64,000 nt of DNA from Mucilaginibacter sp. OK098 (GTDB lineage: Bacteria; Bacteroidota; Bacteroidia; Sphingobacteriales; Sphingobacteriaceae): contig NZ_FRCM01000006.1 of the NCBI RefSeq assembly GCF_900142915.1, forward strand, positions 13,503 through 77,502, given 5' to 3'. The translations under genes and the position numbers were made by a program. This document shows, in pieces, positions 1 through 7,947 of this stretch. Each line of letters starts with the position of its first letter. The stretch's first letter is position 1. Below the pieces are notes generated by a model. It was not told where the DNA came from, did no database searches, and saw only the letters and a list, made by a program, of their open reading frames with translations.

Positions 1-321
1 CAAATGTTAGCCATGAAGAAACAGGGTGAAGAAATGAAAAAGCATTTCGACAGCCCCGAGTGGAAAGCCCAGATGGAACAAATGAAGAAACAAGGCGAGC
101 TGATAAAAAAACAATTTGACAGCCCAGAGTGGAAAGCCCAGATGGAACAAATAAAGAAACAGGGTGAGCTGATGAAAAAACAGTTCAACAGCCCTGAGTG
201 GAAAAAGAATATGAAAGGCAGAAAATGGATCTTAAAAGATTCGGTAGGCGGTGTAAAGATCTACGCGCCAAAAGATACTGATGAAAAGAATGACCAGCCT
301 GTTAAAGAAGATCAGCAATAA
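1..321 (+). CDS. 3' end of a gene with 23-residue SPEWK repeats (5' end outside window)
   Basis: The reading frame is open to the first base of the window, so this is a C-terminal fragment of about 106 residues, not a complete small gene. It holds three consecutive 23-residue units, each with a lysine-rich amphipathic stretch (KKQGE) followed by F-(D/N)-S-P-E-W-K, then a basic region and an acidic/Lys tail. The downstream M56 protease gene, 33 bp away on the same strand, carries diverged copies of the same motif (SPEFK) in its C-terminal half. The fragment is therefore probably the tail of a paralogous M56/BlaR1-like protein or of a co-transcribed partner. Its catalytic or membrane part cannot be seen. 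No enzymatic function is claimed. Confidence 0.7.
   Translation, partial: QMLAMKKQGEEMKKHFDSPEWKAQMEQMKKQGELIKKQFDSPEWKAQMEQIKKQGELMKKQFNSPEWKKNMKGRKWILKDSVGGVKIYAPKDTDEKNDQPVKEDQQ
15..209 (+). repeat. Tandem 69-bp in-frame repeat (about 2.8 units)
   Basis: Three nearly identical units with a 69-bp period encode the 23-residue KKQGE...FDSPEWK module of the truncated gene. Units one and two are almost identical at DNA level, which implies recent duplication or homogenisation. Confidence 0.8.
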
Positions 322-354
322 ACCAGGATAATATTAACGCTAAGCTTTAATACA

Positions 355-2451
355 ATGCAAAACATATTGTATAACATCAGCCAGGTTTTAGGGATTACCA
401 TAATCCATTCCTTATGGCAGGGTTTGCTCATCTATTTTGCGCTCAGGTTAGCGTTAATGTTCTCGGGGCAGTTATCAGCATCAAAAAAATATGTGTTTGC
501 CGTGATAAGCCTGTTTGCCATAACCGGCTGGTTTGGATATACGCTTATTAACGAGATAAATATTTACAACTGGCTGGCAGTTGCTCCTTCAAAGCTATCA
601 GTTTTACCTTTGCTTACTGAATTACCATCGGGAATCAGCCAGTTTAATGATCAAACTGTACGCTATTATTATAGTATTGAAGAATACCTACCTTATATAA
701 CTGCCATATATGTTGCCGGCTTGTTGTTTAACACCGGCAGGTTGGTACTGGCGCGAAAAAAAATAAGCGCCATAAAGCAAAACCTGGGTATTGATAATGC
801 ACTGCAGCAAACTGTAAACAAGTTTACCGGAATGCTCAATATCCCTAAAAATGTAAAGGTAGGGTTAAGCAAGCTGGTTGATGTGCCCTGTATGGTTGGC
901 TACTTTAAACCGGTGATCCTGCTGCCATTTGCTTTGGCTACTTATCTGTCTGCCGAAGAAATTGAAGCTATATTATTGCATGAGCTTGCCCATATTAAGC
1001 GTAACGACTACCTGGTAAATATGATACAACAGGTTATATCAATCCTGCTGTTCTTTAATCCGTGTGCGCTACTGATAAACAAGATCATAAACGAAGAACG
1101 TGAGAACTGCTGCGACGACCTGGTTGTAAAGGCCACCGCAGACCCTATCATCTATGCAAAAGCTTTATTGAAGCTGGAGCAAACCCGCCAAAACGACTGG
1201 CAGCTAGCGCTGGCCGCAACCGGCAAAAAGTACCAATTACTAAACAGAATTGAAAGAATCATGAAAACCAAGAAACAACTACCCAGCCTGCGCCCAACAT
1301 TGTTGGCCATGCTTATATTAACCATGGGCATATGTGCCATGGCCCTGCTTAAACCTGAAGTGGCACAGGGAAAAATTTCTGTAAAAGCCCTTACCCCTAT
1401 AATTAATGAACTGCTTGCCGATACCGGTCGTAAAGTGGCTGTAAAAAAATCAACACACCTGCGGGCTCATCCGGCAAAGAAAGTTGCACATGCCGTTAAG
1501 CCGAATGATGACAGCGACAACAATGACAGCTATACTGATAGCTACGCCAATGAAGACGGCGATAAAAAGATGCAGGCTTTAAGCGCCGAGATACAAAGAC
1601 ACTCACAAGCAGTTACCGCATATTATCAGAGTGATGAATTTAAAAAGGCGCAACACGAATTGGAAGAAAATGGTAAAGTGATCCAGGATTTTTACAACCG
1701 CCCGGAGTTGAAAAAATTACAGGAGGAGTTGTCAAACGCCAGCCACGACTATTCAAAAAACTTTGGCGAAACCGACAAAATAAAAGCGATTACCGAGCAA
1801 ATGGGTGAAAAAGGCCGCAAGATAGGTGCTTACTATAGAACGCCCGAGTTCAAGAAAATGAACAATGAGCTGAAAAAGAAATACGGCATTCCTGAAAACT
1901 ATTATTACGATGACAGGGACCGGGAAAGTGATAACTACAAAAAATACCAGGCCGAACTGGACACCCATATTCCATCAGATATTAAATTGACACAGGAAGA
2001 TTTAAAAAAGATGGGCGAGCAGGTGAGCGCACATTATGAATCACCTGAATTTAAAGCTCAAAATAAAAAGGTCCAGATGCTGGGTGATAGTTTGAGAAGA
2101 GCCTATGATGACCCTGCTATAAAAGAAAAACAAAAGGACATGGACAGGCTAAGCCGCCAAATGAGTCACTTTCAAAATAACGCCGAAATAAAAAATGAGC
2201 AGCGGCTATTGGAACAGGCCGTTAAAAAGATGACTGCTTACGAGCACAGCCCGGAATTCAGAAAATACTTAAAATCAAAAATGAACTATAGTTTTGATTT
2301 TAACTATAATAATGATGAGAATGAAAAGTCGGAAAAGGTAGAAAAAGCCGACAAACAGGAACGGCACGAAAAAAGACAAAAAGCCGAGAAGGTTGAAAGA
2401 AAAGAAAAGGCTGATAAAGCTGAGAAAGCAGAAAAATCAGAAGATGAGTAA
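355..2451 (+). CDS. M56 family metallopeptidase (BlaR1/MecR1-like) with long repeat-containing C-terminus
   Basis: This 698-residue protein has an N-terminal multi-pass membrane region (about residues 1-125) and a cytoplasmic zinc-protease domain. The metal-binding motif HELAH is at residues 209-213, and the downstream EREN-CCDD stretch (Glu near residue 250) gives the third ligand, as in M56 enzymes. Another membrane segment follows near residue 320. BlaR1-type proteins sense an envelope signal and cleave a BlaI-type repressor, but no repressor gene lies in the window; it may lie upstream. The C-terminal half (about 400-650) has about seven copies of a 25-residue helix ending in variants of (Y/F)-x-S-P-E-F-K, in place of a penicillin-binding sensor domain. 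The last 40 residues are a Lys/Glu run. The gene lies 33 bp after a fragment with the same repeat motif, so the two are probably co-transcribed. The signal sensed is unknown. Confidence 0.85.
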   Translation: MQNILYNISQVLGITIIHSLWQGLLIYFALRLALMFSGQLSASKKYVFAVISLFAITGWFGYTLINEINIYNWLAVAPSKLSVLPLLTELPSGISQFNDQTVRYYYSIEEYLPYITAIYVAGLLFNTGRLVLARKKISAIKQNLGIDNALQQTVNKFTGMLNIPKNVKVGLSKLVDVPCMVGYFKPVILLPFALATYLSAEEIEAILLHELAHIKRNDYLVNMIQQVISILLFFNPCALLINKIINEERENCCDDLVVKATADPIIYAKALLKLEQTRQNDWQLALAATGKKYQLLNRIERIMKTKKQLPSLRPTLLAMLILTMGICAMALLKPEVAQGKISVKALTPIINELLADTGRKVAVKKSTHLRAHPAKKVAHAVKPNDDSDNNDSYTDSYANEDGDKKMQALSAEIQRHSQAVTAYYQSDEFKKAQHELEENGKVIQDFYNRPELKKLQEELSNASHDYSKNFGETDKIKAITEQMGEKGRKIGAYYRTPEFKKMNNELKKKYGIPENYYYDDRDRESDNYKKYQAELDTHIPSDIKLTQEDLKKMGEQVSAHYESPEFKAQNKKVQMLGDSLRRAYDDPAIKEKQKDMDRLSRQMSHFQNNAEIKNEQRLLEQAVKKMTAYEHSPEFRKYLKSKMNYSFDFNYNNDENEKSEKVEKADKQERHEKRQKAEKVERKEKADKAEKAEKSEDE

Positions 2452-2509
2452 TAAGGTATAATTACCCTAATTACATACTGTAACTGCCCAAAGCGGGTAA
2501 ACTCATAAC

Positions 2510-2541
2510 ACATCCCTTGCGATTAAAGCTGCAAGGGATGT
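2510..2541 (+). terminator. Hairpin after the M56 gene
   Basis: Perfect 11-bp arms (acatcccttgc / gcaagggatgt) with a 10-nt loop are followed by an AT-rich run. The hairpin sits 59 bp past the M56 stop codon, in the right place for an intrinsic terminator, although the U-tract is weak. Confidence 0.6.
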
Positions 2542-2690
2542 ATTATTTAATAAGGTTTCCTCTAAAAATAAAGTAATTAGAACAACATTGTTTTTCGGTT
2601 AGTACTTAAGTTTGACCCATAAGAAGTTTTAGTATACTCCATGCGGACAATTTTAGAAGAATCTCAATTTTATGTTTGCTTGTATTCTTA

Positions 2691-3140
2691 TTAAAAATTT
2701 CTCCACACCCTATCTTCCTTGAATTTGATATGATCTTTATCAAAGCAATTGATCAGAGCATACATGGCAGCAAACATATAGCCTATAGCTTGCGAATCGA
2801 CAGGGTGATAGCTTCCATCATTTATTTCAAATATTAACGCAATTGACTCCCCTTTAATACCTGCAAAGTAATCTATAAAATATTCAAGCACTTTTTTGAT
2901 AGCCGTCTTTGCACCATATTCGTCCGGCAACTGTTCTTGCGTTAAATTCCAAATCATCTTACTTTCTTGGTTTGATGATTTATACATTTTGATTTGAATA
3001 TGGCCATATTTGGTGTGCATAGCACCTAAATGAATCCCTTTTCCTTCTACGGGGCTTAAATCCCAACTAACTAAATATTGATTTATATTAGAGAGTCTGT
3101 AGGCATCAAACACTGTTTTTCTTAGAAAAATTTCTTCCAC
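2691..3140 (-). CDS. Stand-alone protein resembling domain IV of elongation factor G
   Basis: This 149-residue protein has no signal peptide or membrane segment. From about residue 45 it follows the EF-G domain IV pattern: YGHIQIKMY matches YGHVVIDMY of E. coli EF-G, LPDEY matches IPGEY, and then comes DGSYHPVDS, the conserved tip loop (E. coli FGSYHDVDSSE), followed by a helix like the family's SSELAFKLA helix. No P-loop or GTPase domain is present, and no fusA is nearby. In EF-G, domain IV enters the A site of the small ribosomal subunit, and the conserved tip His is retained here. A ribosome-contacting or decoy role is my inference. The gene is AT-rich, sits alone between convergent or divergent neighbours, and has about 490 bp of non-coding DNA on its 5' side. 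The homology call comes from remembered motifs, not a search. Confidence 0.6.
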   Translation of the reverse strand: MEEIFLRKTVFDAYRLSNINQYLVSWDLSPVEGKGIHLGAMHTKYGHIQIKMYKSSNQESKMIWNLTQEQLPDEYGAKTAIKKVLEYFIDYFAGIKGESIALIFEINDGSYHPVDSQAIGYMFAAMYALINCFDKDHIKFKEDRVWRNF

Positions 3141-3631
3141 GCTATTGGTTTTTATAGAAATTTAAATCTATTAATAATTAAGCTAAGCTACTAATCATCT
3201 AATATTAAAAATCAACGTTACCTTTTGTAAATCACTAAAACATATCTGGGAAAATTACGTAATTACACCCCAATTTCTTATAAAACAAGTTTCCTCTGCG
3301 TTCTCACGGAAAAAGCCTGGGTGCTATCCGCAGTTTGGGCAACTTGGGTTTCAGATTTTTTATCCTATTACCTTTTCCGTCCTTTTAGTTTTTTTAGTCA
3401 GTATTGGTTTGAAGCCATAATTCCTGCGCCTTATGATATAACGCTGCCTTGGCCTCATAAATATCCTCCATCTTTTCTATGAAGTACATTTTTATGAGCC
3501 CGGGTGTTTTCAAATGATGATATTTAGGTTGATAAGTTTTAAAAAAAACAACCGCTCACTTAATCAACTCAATCTAACTTAATCAACTAAAACTCCTAAT
3601 TTAGTACCTTTAAAACAGAGGTACTTTTTTT
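3141..3631. other. 490-bp AT-rich gap with a possible gene remnant
   Basis: This is the divergent intergenic region between the EF-G-IV-like gene and recN. It must hold both promoters. Near recN there is TACCTTTA (3606-3613), one base from the Bacteroidota -7 consensus TAnnTTTG. The pair gtacct/aggtac brackets it at 3604-3624. A/T-rich aatcaact-type repeats lie at 3560-3592. The middle part holds the coding-like fragment listed separately. No RNA gene was recognised. Confidence 0.5.
3394..3550 (-). pseudogene. Coding-like remnant or very small ORF
   Basis: On the minus strand an open frame of about 50 codons with protein-like composition runs from just after a TGA near 3551 to a TAA at 3394-3396. 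It contains YHHLKTPGLIKMYF and ends in AQELWLQTNTD. The only ATG that would give an ORF lies at 3489 and leaves 31 codons. It could be the C-terminal stub of a lost gene or a real micro-protein. I do not recognise a family. Confidence 0.3.
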
Positions 3632-5323
3632 ATGCTTCAGAAGCTCAGTATTAATAATTACGCATTAATTGATAACCTTGAAATTAGTTTCGACGGTGGT
3701 TTAAATATCCTTACAGGTGAAACCGGGGCGGGAAAATCAATCATATTAGGTGCTCTTTCCCTTATTTTAGGGCAGCGTGCCGAGAGTCGCTATTTTTTTA
3801 ACCAGCAAAAAAAATGTGTTATTGAAGGCACATTCAAAATTGGTGCATTCCATTTAAAACATTTTTTTGAGGATAACGACCTGGATTATGAAGCCGAAAC
3901 GGTTTTAAGGCGCGAGATCTCTGCCGATGGTAAATCACGGGCATTTGTAAATGATACCCCTGTTAATTTAAATTCGCTTAAAGCCTTAGGTGAAAAACTG
4001 ATAGATATCCACTCGCAACATGCCACCCTGGAAATTAACGACCCTGAGTTTCAACTGCTGGTGGTTGATGCCGTTGCCAAACACGATGATCTGTTAAGCG
4101 ATTACAGGTCAAAATTCCGTGCATACAAAAAATCGACAGCAAAGCTGCAACAGCTTATTGAGGAAAGTGATAAAGCAAAAGCCGATTTGGATTATTACCA
4201 GTTTCAGTTTGATGAGCTCGAAAAAGCAGCAATTGTAGCAGATGAGCAGGAATTGTTGGAGCAGGAACTTTATTCGCTCAACAACGCAGGCGAGATAAAA
4301 CGGAACCTGCTGGGCGCTTTTTACTTAATGGAAGATGGCGAAGCATCTGCCATTATTCAGTTACGTGAGGCCGGTCACCAGCTTTTAGCCCTGGAAAAAT
4401 TCAATCTGTTAATTGCAGAACTGCACCAAAGATTAAACAGCGCGGTTATTGAATTAAAAGACATAGCCGCTGAAATAGAAACCATTGAACAGCGTACGCA
4501 CACTAACGAAGCAAGGGCTGAAGAAGTGAATACCCGCCTGAGCCTGATCTATAACCTGCAGAAGAAACACCGTGTTGATACCAATGCCGAACTACTGCTG
4601 CTCCAGGATGAGCTTTCAGATAAAATACAACAAGCCGTTTTTGGCGATGAGGCGATTGAGAAGCTAAGGGCTCAACTTGGATTAGATAGAAAAGAGCTTG
4701 AAGAATTAGCGGCCCAATTATCGGCTAACCGCAAAAAAGTTATTCCTGCAATAGAAAAACAAGTATTGCAAACATTAGGTGAAATGGGTATGAATAACTC
4801 CAACCTAAAAATTGAGCTATCCACTCCCGCAGGACATAACTCTCCGCCGGGTAGCGGAGGTTTGGGGGCTGACGGAATTGACCACGTTCGTTTTTTGTTT
4901 ACTGCGAATAAAGGCCATGCGCTATCCGAAATGAGTAAGGTAGCATCTGGAGGTGAGCTTTCAAGGCTAATGCTAAGCATTAAATCATTAATAGCACAAA
5001 ACACCGCATTGCCTACTATAATTTTTGATGAGATAGATACCGGAGTGTCCGGCGAGGTGGCTAACCAGGTAGGCCAGATAATGGAAAAACTTGCTGATAA
5101 CTTACAGGTGATCACTATTACCCACCTGCCGCAAATTGCCAGCAAAGGCCAGAGTCATTATTTTGTTTACAAAGATGACGAGGCGGCAACCACCTATACC
5201 CGCATTAAGCAGTTAAATAAGGAAGAGCGGATTTTAGAGATAGCCAAAATGTTAAGCGGCGATAAGCCGGGCGAAAGTGCATTACAAAATGCAAGGGAAT
5301 TGCTAAGCCCCCTGGCCCCCTGA
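3632..5323 (+). CDS. recN: DNA repair protein RecN
   Basis: This 563-residue SMC-like ATPase acts early in recombinational repair of double-strand breaks. Walker A GETGAGKS is at residues 29-36. A long coiled-coil region occupies the middle (about 150-380). The ABC signature SGGELSR starts at residue 439, and Walker B IIFDEIDTG lies near 463-471, followed by the H-loop region ITHLPQIAS. Length and domain order are normal for RecN. The final residues (SPLAP) and the stop codon are encoded inside a dispersed C/G-rich repeat (5306-5331). The native C-terminus has therefore probably been replaced at its very end by repeat sequence. The gene stands alone, and its downstream gap is full of inverted repeats. 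Confidence 0.95.
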   Translation: MLQKLSINNYALIDNLEISFDGGLNILTGETGAGKSIILGALSLILGQRAESRYFFNQQKKCVIEGTFKIGAFHLKHFFEDNDLDYEAETVLRREISADGKSRAFVNDTPVNLNSLKALGEKLIDIHSQHATLEINDPEFQLLVVDAVAKHDDLLSDYRSKFRAYKKSTAKLQQLIEESDKAKADLDYYQFQFDELEKAAIVADEQELLEQELYSLNNAGEIKRNLLGAFYLMEDGEASAIIQLREAGHQLLALEKFNLLIAELHQRLNSAVIELKDIAAEIETIEQRTHTNEARAEEVNTRLSLIYNLQKKHRVDTNAELLLLQDELSDKIQQAVFGDEAIEKLRAQLGLDRKELEELAAQLSANRKKVIPAIEKQVLQTLGEMGMNNSNLKIELSTPAGHNSPPGSGGLGADGIDHVRFLFTANKGHALSEMSKVASGGELSRLMLSIKSLIAQNTALPTIIFDEIDTGVSGEVANQVGQIMEKLADNLQVITITHLPQIASKGQSHYFVYKDDEAATTYTRIKQLNKEERILEIAKMLSGDKPGESALQNARELLSPLAP

Positions 5324-5331
5324 AGGGGGAA
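5306..5331 (+). repeat. C-rich/G-rich dispersed repeat, copy 1 (overlaps recN stop)
   Basis: The element agccccctggccccct-gaaggggga forms a short self-complementary hairpin (ccccct/aggggg). A second copy in opposite orientation lies at 32018-32043, directly after the groEL stop. Here the recN stop codon lies inside it. Confidence 0.7.
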
Positions 5332-5357
5332 TGACAAGAAAAAGGGTGCCATGCTGA

Positions 5358-5437
5358 GGCACTCGAAGCATGCGGGCAAAGGCCTCAGCACCGTGCTTAG
5401 CAAGCGGATAGGCCACTGCGCTCATCCTTCGAGTGCC
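5358..5437. repeat. Inverted repeat pair (ggcactcgaag / cttcgagtgcc)
   Basis: Perfect 11-bp arms at 5358-5368 and 5427-5437 enclose about 58 bp that holds a shorter related GC-rich stretch (ctgaggc / gcctcag). The whole forms a GC-rich, foldable intergenic element unlike the surrounding AT-rich gap. Confidence 0.65.
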
Positions 5438-5463
5438 TGCCAATGACAAGTTTCAACACCGTC

Positions 5464-5496
5464 AGATTTACGAAGTTTTTAAAACTTCGTAAATCT
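5464..5496. repeat. 33-bp palindrome, copy 1 (perfect)
   Basis: The arm agatttacgaagtttt (5464-5479) and its exact reverse complement (5481-5496) are separated by one base. The same 33-bp architecture occurs at 28088-28120 and 52038-52070, always between genes. Confidence 0.85.
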
Positions 5497-5569
5497 TTAT
5501 ACCCCGTGTCATTTCTCCTTCAGACTTCCCCGGAGTTTATATCTCAGGATGACATCCCATTTAGTGCCC

Positions 5570-5688
5570 TTGTTGGTGTTGTCACCAACGAGTTGGATGA
5601 AGCTTTTGCATTTGAGAATCAGCCGCATGCTAAGTACACCATGTTTCATACCACAGGCCCTGCGTTTTGTTGGTGACAACACCAACAA
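5570..5688. repeat. Inverted pair of a 20-bp gttggtgacaacaccaacaa element
   Basis: The bases 5570-5589 are the exact reverse complement of 5669-5688. Each 20-mer is itself nearly palindromic (gttggtg..caccaac). They bracket about 80 bp with no convincing gene. It looks like a MITE-like or REP-like intergenic element; mobility is not shown. Confidence 0.7.
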
Positions 5689-5721
5689 AGGCGTAAAATA
5701 ATAAAAAGCCTCAATTCCCAA

Positions 5722-6312
5722 TCAATCCAATAACTGCTTGTTAACCACTTCCAGCCTGGTAATAATATCATTAATAGCGCTTAGTTGTTTCTTAACGGTC
5801 TTTGCGCGGATATAAAACCAGTTAAAAGCTATCCAGGCGAATGTTATTCCATAGGCAGTTAATTGGAAAGTAAGACTTCCACGCCCGGCATACTCTATCA
5901 TGTAAAGGAAAATACCAAGGGATAAAAAGATGAAGTAACCGGTAAGCATGGTTTTATTTAAAAACTCCTGCTTTTGTTTAATACGGATCATCTGTGCCAA
6001 AAAATGCTGGCTATCGGTTTCCACGTTGGTTTTTGCCAGCAAGGGAACCATTTGATTGGTGGTTGCCAGGAACATAACAATAGCCGTGATAACCAGTGTT
6101 AATCCAATTTTTGTAGTGATTAGCTGCGGCTGGTAATACCACCAGATAAATATCATAAAAGCAACAGTTAATGATAATAAGAGATTCCCCCGCCAGATCT
6201 TATTGCGTGTTTTGCGGTTGAGCTGATCTGCTTTTGCAAAAATCTCGCTTATATCCGGTGCGCTGGACTTTCCGCGATTCCATAGCTCTTTAAAATCTAT
6301 GTTATTGCTCAT
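5722..6312 (-). CDS. Four-helix membrane protein partnered with the upstream sigma factor (putative anti-sigma)
   Basis: This 196-residue protein has a cytoplasmic N-terminus of about 40 residues (charged, with DFKELWNRGK), then four predicted membrane segments in two hairpins (about 42-60, 66-84, 120-140, 150-167) and a charged C-terminal helix. It overlaps the ECF sigma-factor gene by 11 bp, so the two are translationally coupled. Small membrane proteins coupled to ECF sigma genes often restrain the sigma factor. An anti-sigma role is therefore likely but rests on context only, since no zinc-binding (ZAS) HxxxCxxC motif is seen. Confidence 0.6.
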   Translation of the reverse strand: MSNNIDFKELWNRGKSSAPDISEIFAKADQLNRKTRNKIWRGNLLLSLTVAFMIFIWWYYQPQLITTKIGLTLVITAIVMFLATTNQMVPLLAKTNVETDSQHFLAQMIRIKQKQEFLNKTMLTGYFIFLSLGIFLYMIEYAGRGSLTFQLTAYGITFAWIAFNWFYIRAKTVKKQLSAINDIITRLEVVNKQLLD

Positions 6313-6772
6313 ATTGTTTAAATTTTTGAGTCAGCTTTTCTTTTATCCTGAATACTTTAACCCTTACATTGCTTTCTGAAAGCCCGGTTATTTTGGCTAT
6401 TTCGGCTTGTTTTACATCCTCCAGTTCCAATGAAATAATTATACGGTCGGTTTCCGGCAACTCCGCAATACATTTATATAAAAGTTTACTTTGCCATTCT
6501 TTATCCGGATCGGGCTTATACTCAATTTGCTCCGGCAGCTCAGTTGTGGGCATCCGGTTTTGCCGCTCAATTTGGCGCAGGCAATTATTTGAAGCTATCC
6601 GGTAGATCCAGGTGCCAATAGCAGATTCATTTCTAAAATTTGGCAGTTGCTTCCATATAATAATGAAGATTTCCTGCGCAATATCTTTTGCCCAGTCGGC
6701 ATCATTAACATAACCCATACAAATCCTGAATACTTTATTCCAATAATCCCGGTAAATATCTTCAAACACCAT
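6302..6772 (-). CDS. ECF-type RNA polymerase sigma factor
   Basis: The 156 residues match the sigma-70 family extracytoplasmic-function layout. Region 2 covers about residues 5-75 (FRICMGYVNDADWAKDIAQE, then FIIIWKQLPNFR and a WIYRIASNNCLR segment). Region 4 covers about 95-150, with a helix-turn-helix (KQAEIAKITGLSESNVRVKV). There is no region 1 or 3. It is the first gene of a two-gene unit with the membrane protein at 5722-6312 and is divergent from fabI across 237 bp. ECF factors commonly autoregulate, so its promoter is probably in that gap. Confidence 0.9.
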   Translation of the reverse strand: MVFEDIYRDYWNKVFRICMGYVNDADWAKDIAQEIFIIIWKQLPNFRNESAIGTWIYRIASNNCLRQIERQNRMPTTELPEQIEYKPDPDKEWQSKLLYKCIAELPETDRIIISLELEDVKQAEIAKITGLSESNVRVKVFRIKEKLTQKFKQYEQ

Positions 6773-7009
6773 AAGGGGTTTTATTTTGCAATTTGTTTAC
6801 TGTACAACAAAATATGTTTATAGCTAATACAAGTAATATACATTATTTTCTTACCCTCATTTTGTTTGATTTTGCTGTTAGATACGGTGAGCTATAAAAT
6901 GCTACAGTAATAAATGATTTATTTTTTCAGATAAATTCTATCAGTAAAGCGAAAATTCTCAATACCAATAATTAATTTTAATTTTATCGCGATAATCAAA
7001 ATCACTAAA

Positions 7010-7822
7010 ATGGCTTATAACTTATTAAAAGGTAAAAAAGGAATAATTTTTGGCGCTCTGAATGAGCAATCAATAGCCTGGAAAGTAGCTCAGCGAGCTG
7101 TACAGGAAGGTGCGGAAATTATTTTGAGCAACGCCCCTATTGCTTTACGCATGGGCGAGTTAAATAAACTGGGCGAAGAATGCAATGCCCCTATTATTGG
7201 TGCCGATGTAACCAATAATGACGACCTGGTTAACCTGTTTACCAAATCACAGGAACATTTTGGCGGCGGTGTTGATTTTATATTGCACTCTATTGGGATG
7301 AGCGTCAACCTTCGTAAAAATGTTCCCTACGTTGAAAATAATTATGACTTTACCCATAAAGGGTTTGATATATCGGCCCTAAGCCTGCACCGCGTATTGC
7401 AAACCGCAATGAAAATGGATGCAATAAACGAATGGGGGTCAGTACTGGCTTTAACTTATATTGCTGCACAGCGTGTATTCCCTGATTATAATGACATGGC
7501 TGATAACAAAGCTTACTTAGAAAGCATTGCACGCAGCTTTGGTTATTACTACGGTAAAAAGAAACATGTACGCATCAATACCATATCACAGTCGCCAACC
7601 CGCACAACAGCAGGATCGGGTGTTAAAGGGTTTGAAGGATTTATAAGTTATGCCGAAAAAATGAGCCCATTGGGTAATGCCAGTTCAGATCAATGCGCCG
7701 ACTATTGTGTAAGTATGTTCTCTGATCTTACCAAAATGGTAACTATGCAAAACCTGTTTCACGATGGCGGTTTCTCTTTTACAGGGGTAACTGATGAAGT
7801 GATTGAGCAGATGGAGAAGTAG
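7010..7822 (+). CDS. fabI: Enoyl-[acyl-carrier-protein] reductase (NADH) FabI
   Basis: This 270-residue short-chain dehydrogenase catalyses the last step of each fatty-acid elongation round, reducing trans-2-enoyl-ACP. The FabI-type nucleotide-binding start (GIIFGALNEQSIAWKVA) is present. The FabI signature residues Tyr150, Tyr160 and Lys167 (Y-x6-K, in YNDMADNK) are also present. Length is typical. It is monocistronic: a divergent sigma factor lies upstream and a strong bidirectional hairpin at 7888-7920 lies downstream. FabI of this type is the usual triclosan target, although resistance cannot be judged here. Confidence 0.95.
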   Translation: MAYNLLKGKKGIIFGALNEQSIAWKVAQRAVQEGAEIILSNAPIALRMGELNKLGEECNAPIIGADVTNNDDLVNLFTKSQEHFGGGVDFILHSIGMSVNLRKNVPYVENNYDFTHKGFDISALSLHRVLQTAMKMDAINEWGSVLALTYIAAQRVFPDYNDMADNKAYLESIARSFGYYYGKKKHVRINTISQSPTRTTAGSGVKGFEGFISYAEKMSPLGNASSDQCADYCVSMFSDLTKMVTMQNLFHDGGFSFTGVTDEVIEQMEK

Positions 7823-7830
7823 GTTGTAGT

Positions 7831-7860
7831 GATTAGAGACTGGAGGTTAGAGATTAGTTT
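7831..7860. repeat. gattagag-ggaggttagagattag repeat, copy 1
   Basis: This is a purine-rich unit 8 bp after the fabI stop. Close copies follow the stop codons at 9627 (9633-9657) and 28050 (28050-28080). Confidence 0.65.
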
Positions 7861-7887
7861 TTTGTCCTCCCGAAGCCCGAAGAATAA

Positions 7888-7920
7888 AAAAGCCTTTGCA
7901 ATTAGTTTGCAAAGGCTTTT
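7888..7920. terminator. Bidirectional intrinsic terminator between fabI and a convergent lipoprotein gene
   Basis: Perfect 14-bp arms (aaaagcctttgcaa / ttgcaaaggctttt) surround a 5-nt loop, with an A-run on one side and a T-run on the other. It serves fabI on the plus strand and the 7948-8358 gene on the minus strand. Confidence 0.9.
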
Positions 7921-7947
7921 CCTTTTCAATTAGATGCTCTTCTATTA

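Noticed and set aside
5443..5676. Plus-strand ORF in the recN downstream gap
   Set aside because: It runs through the palindrome and the inverted repeats and has no protein-like pattern.
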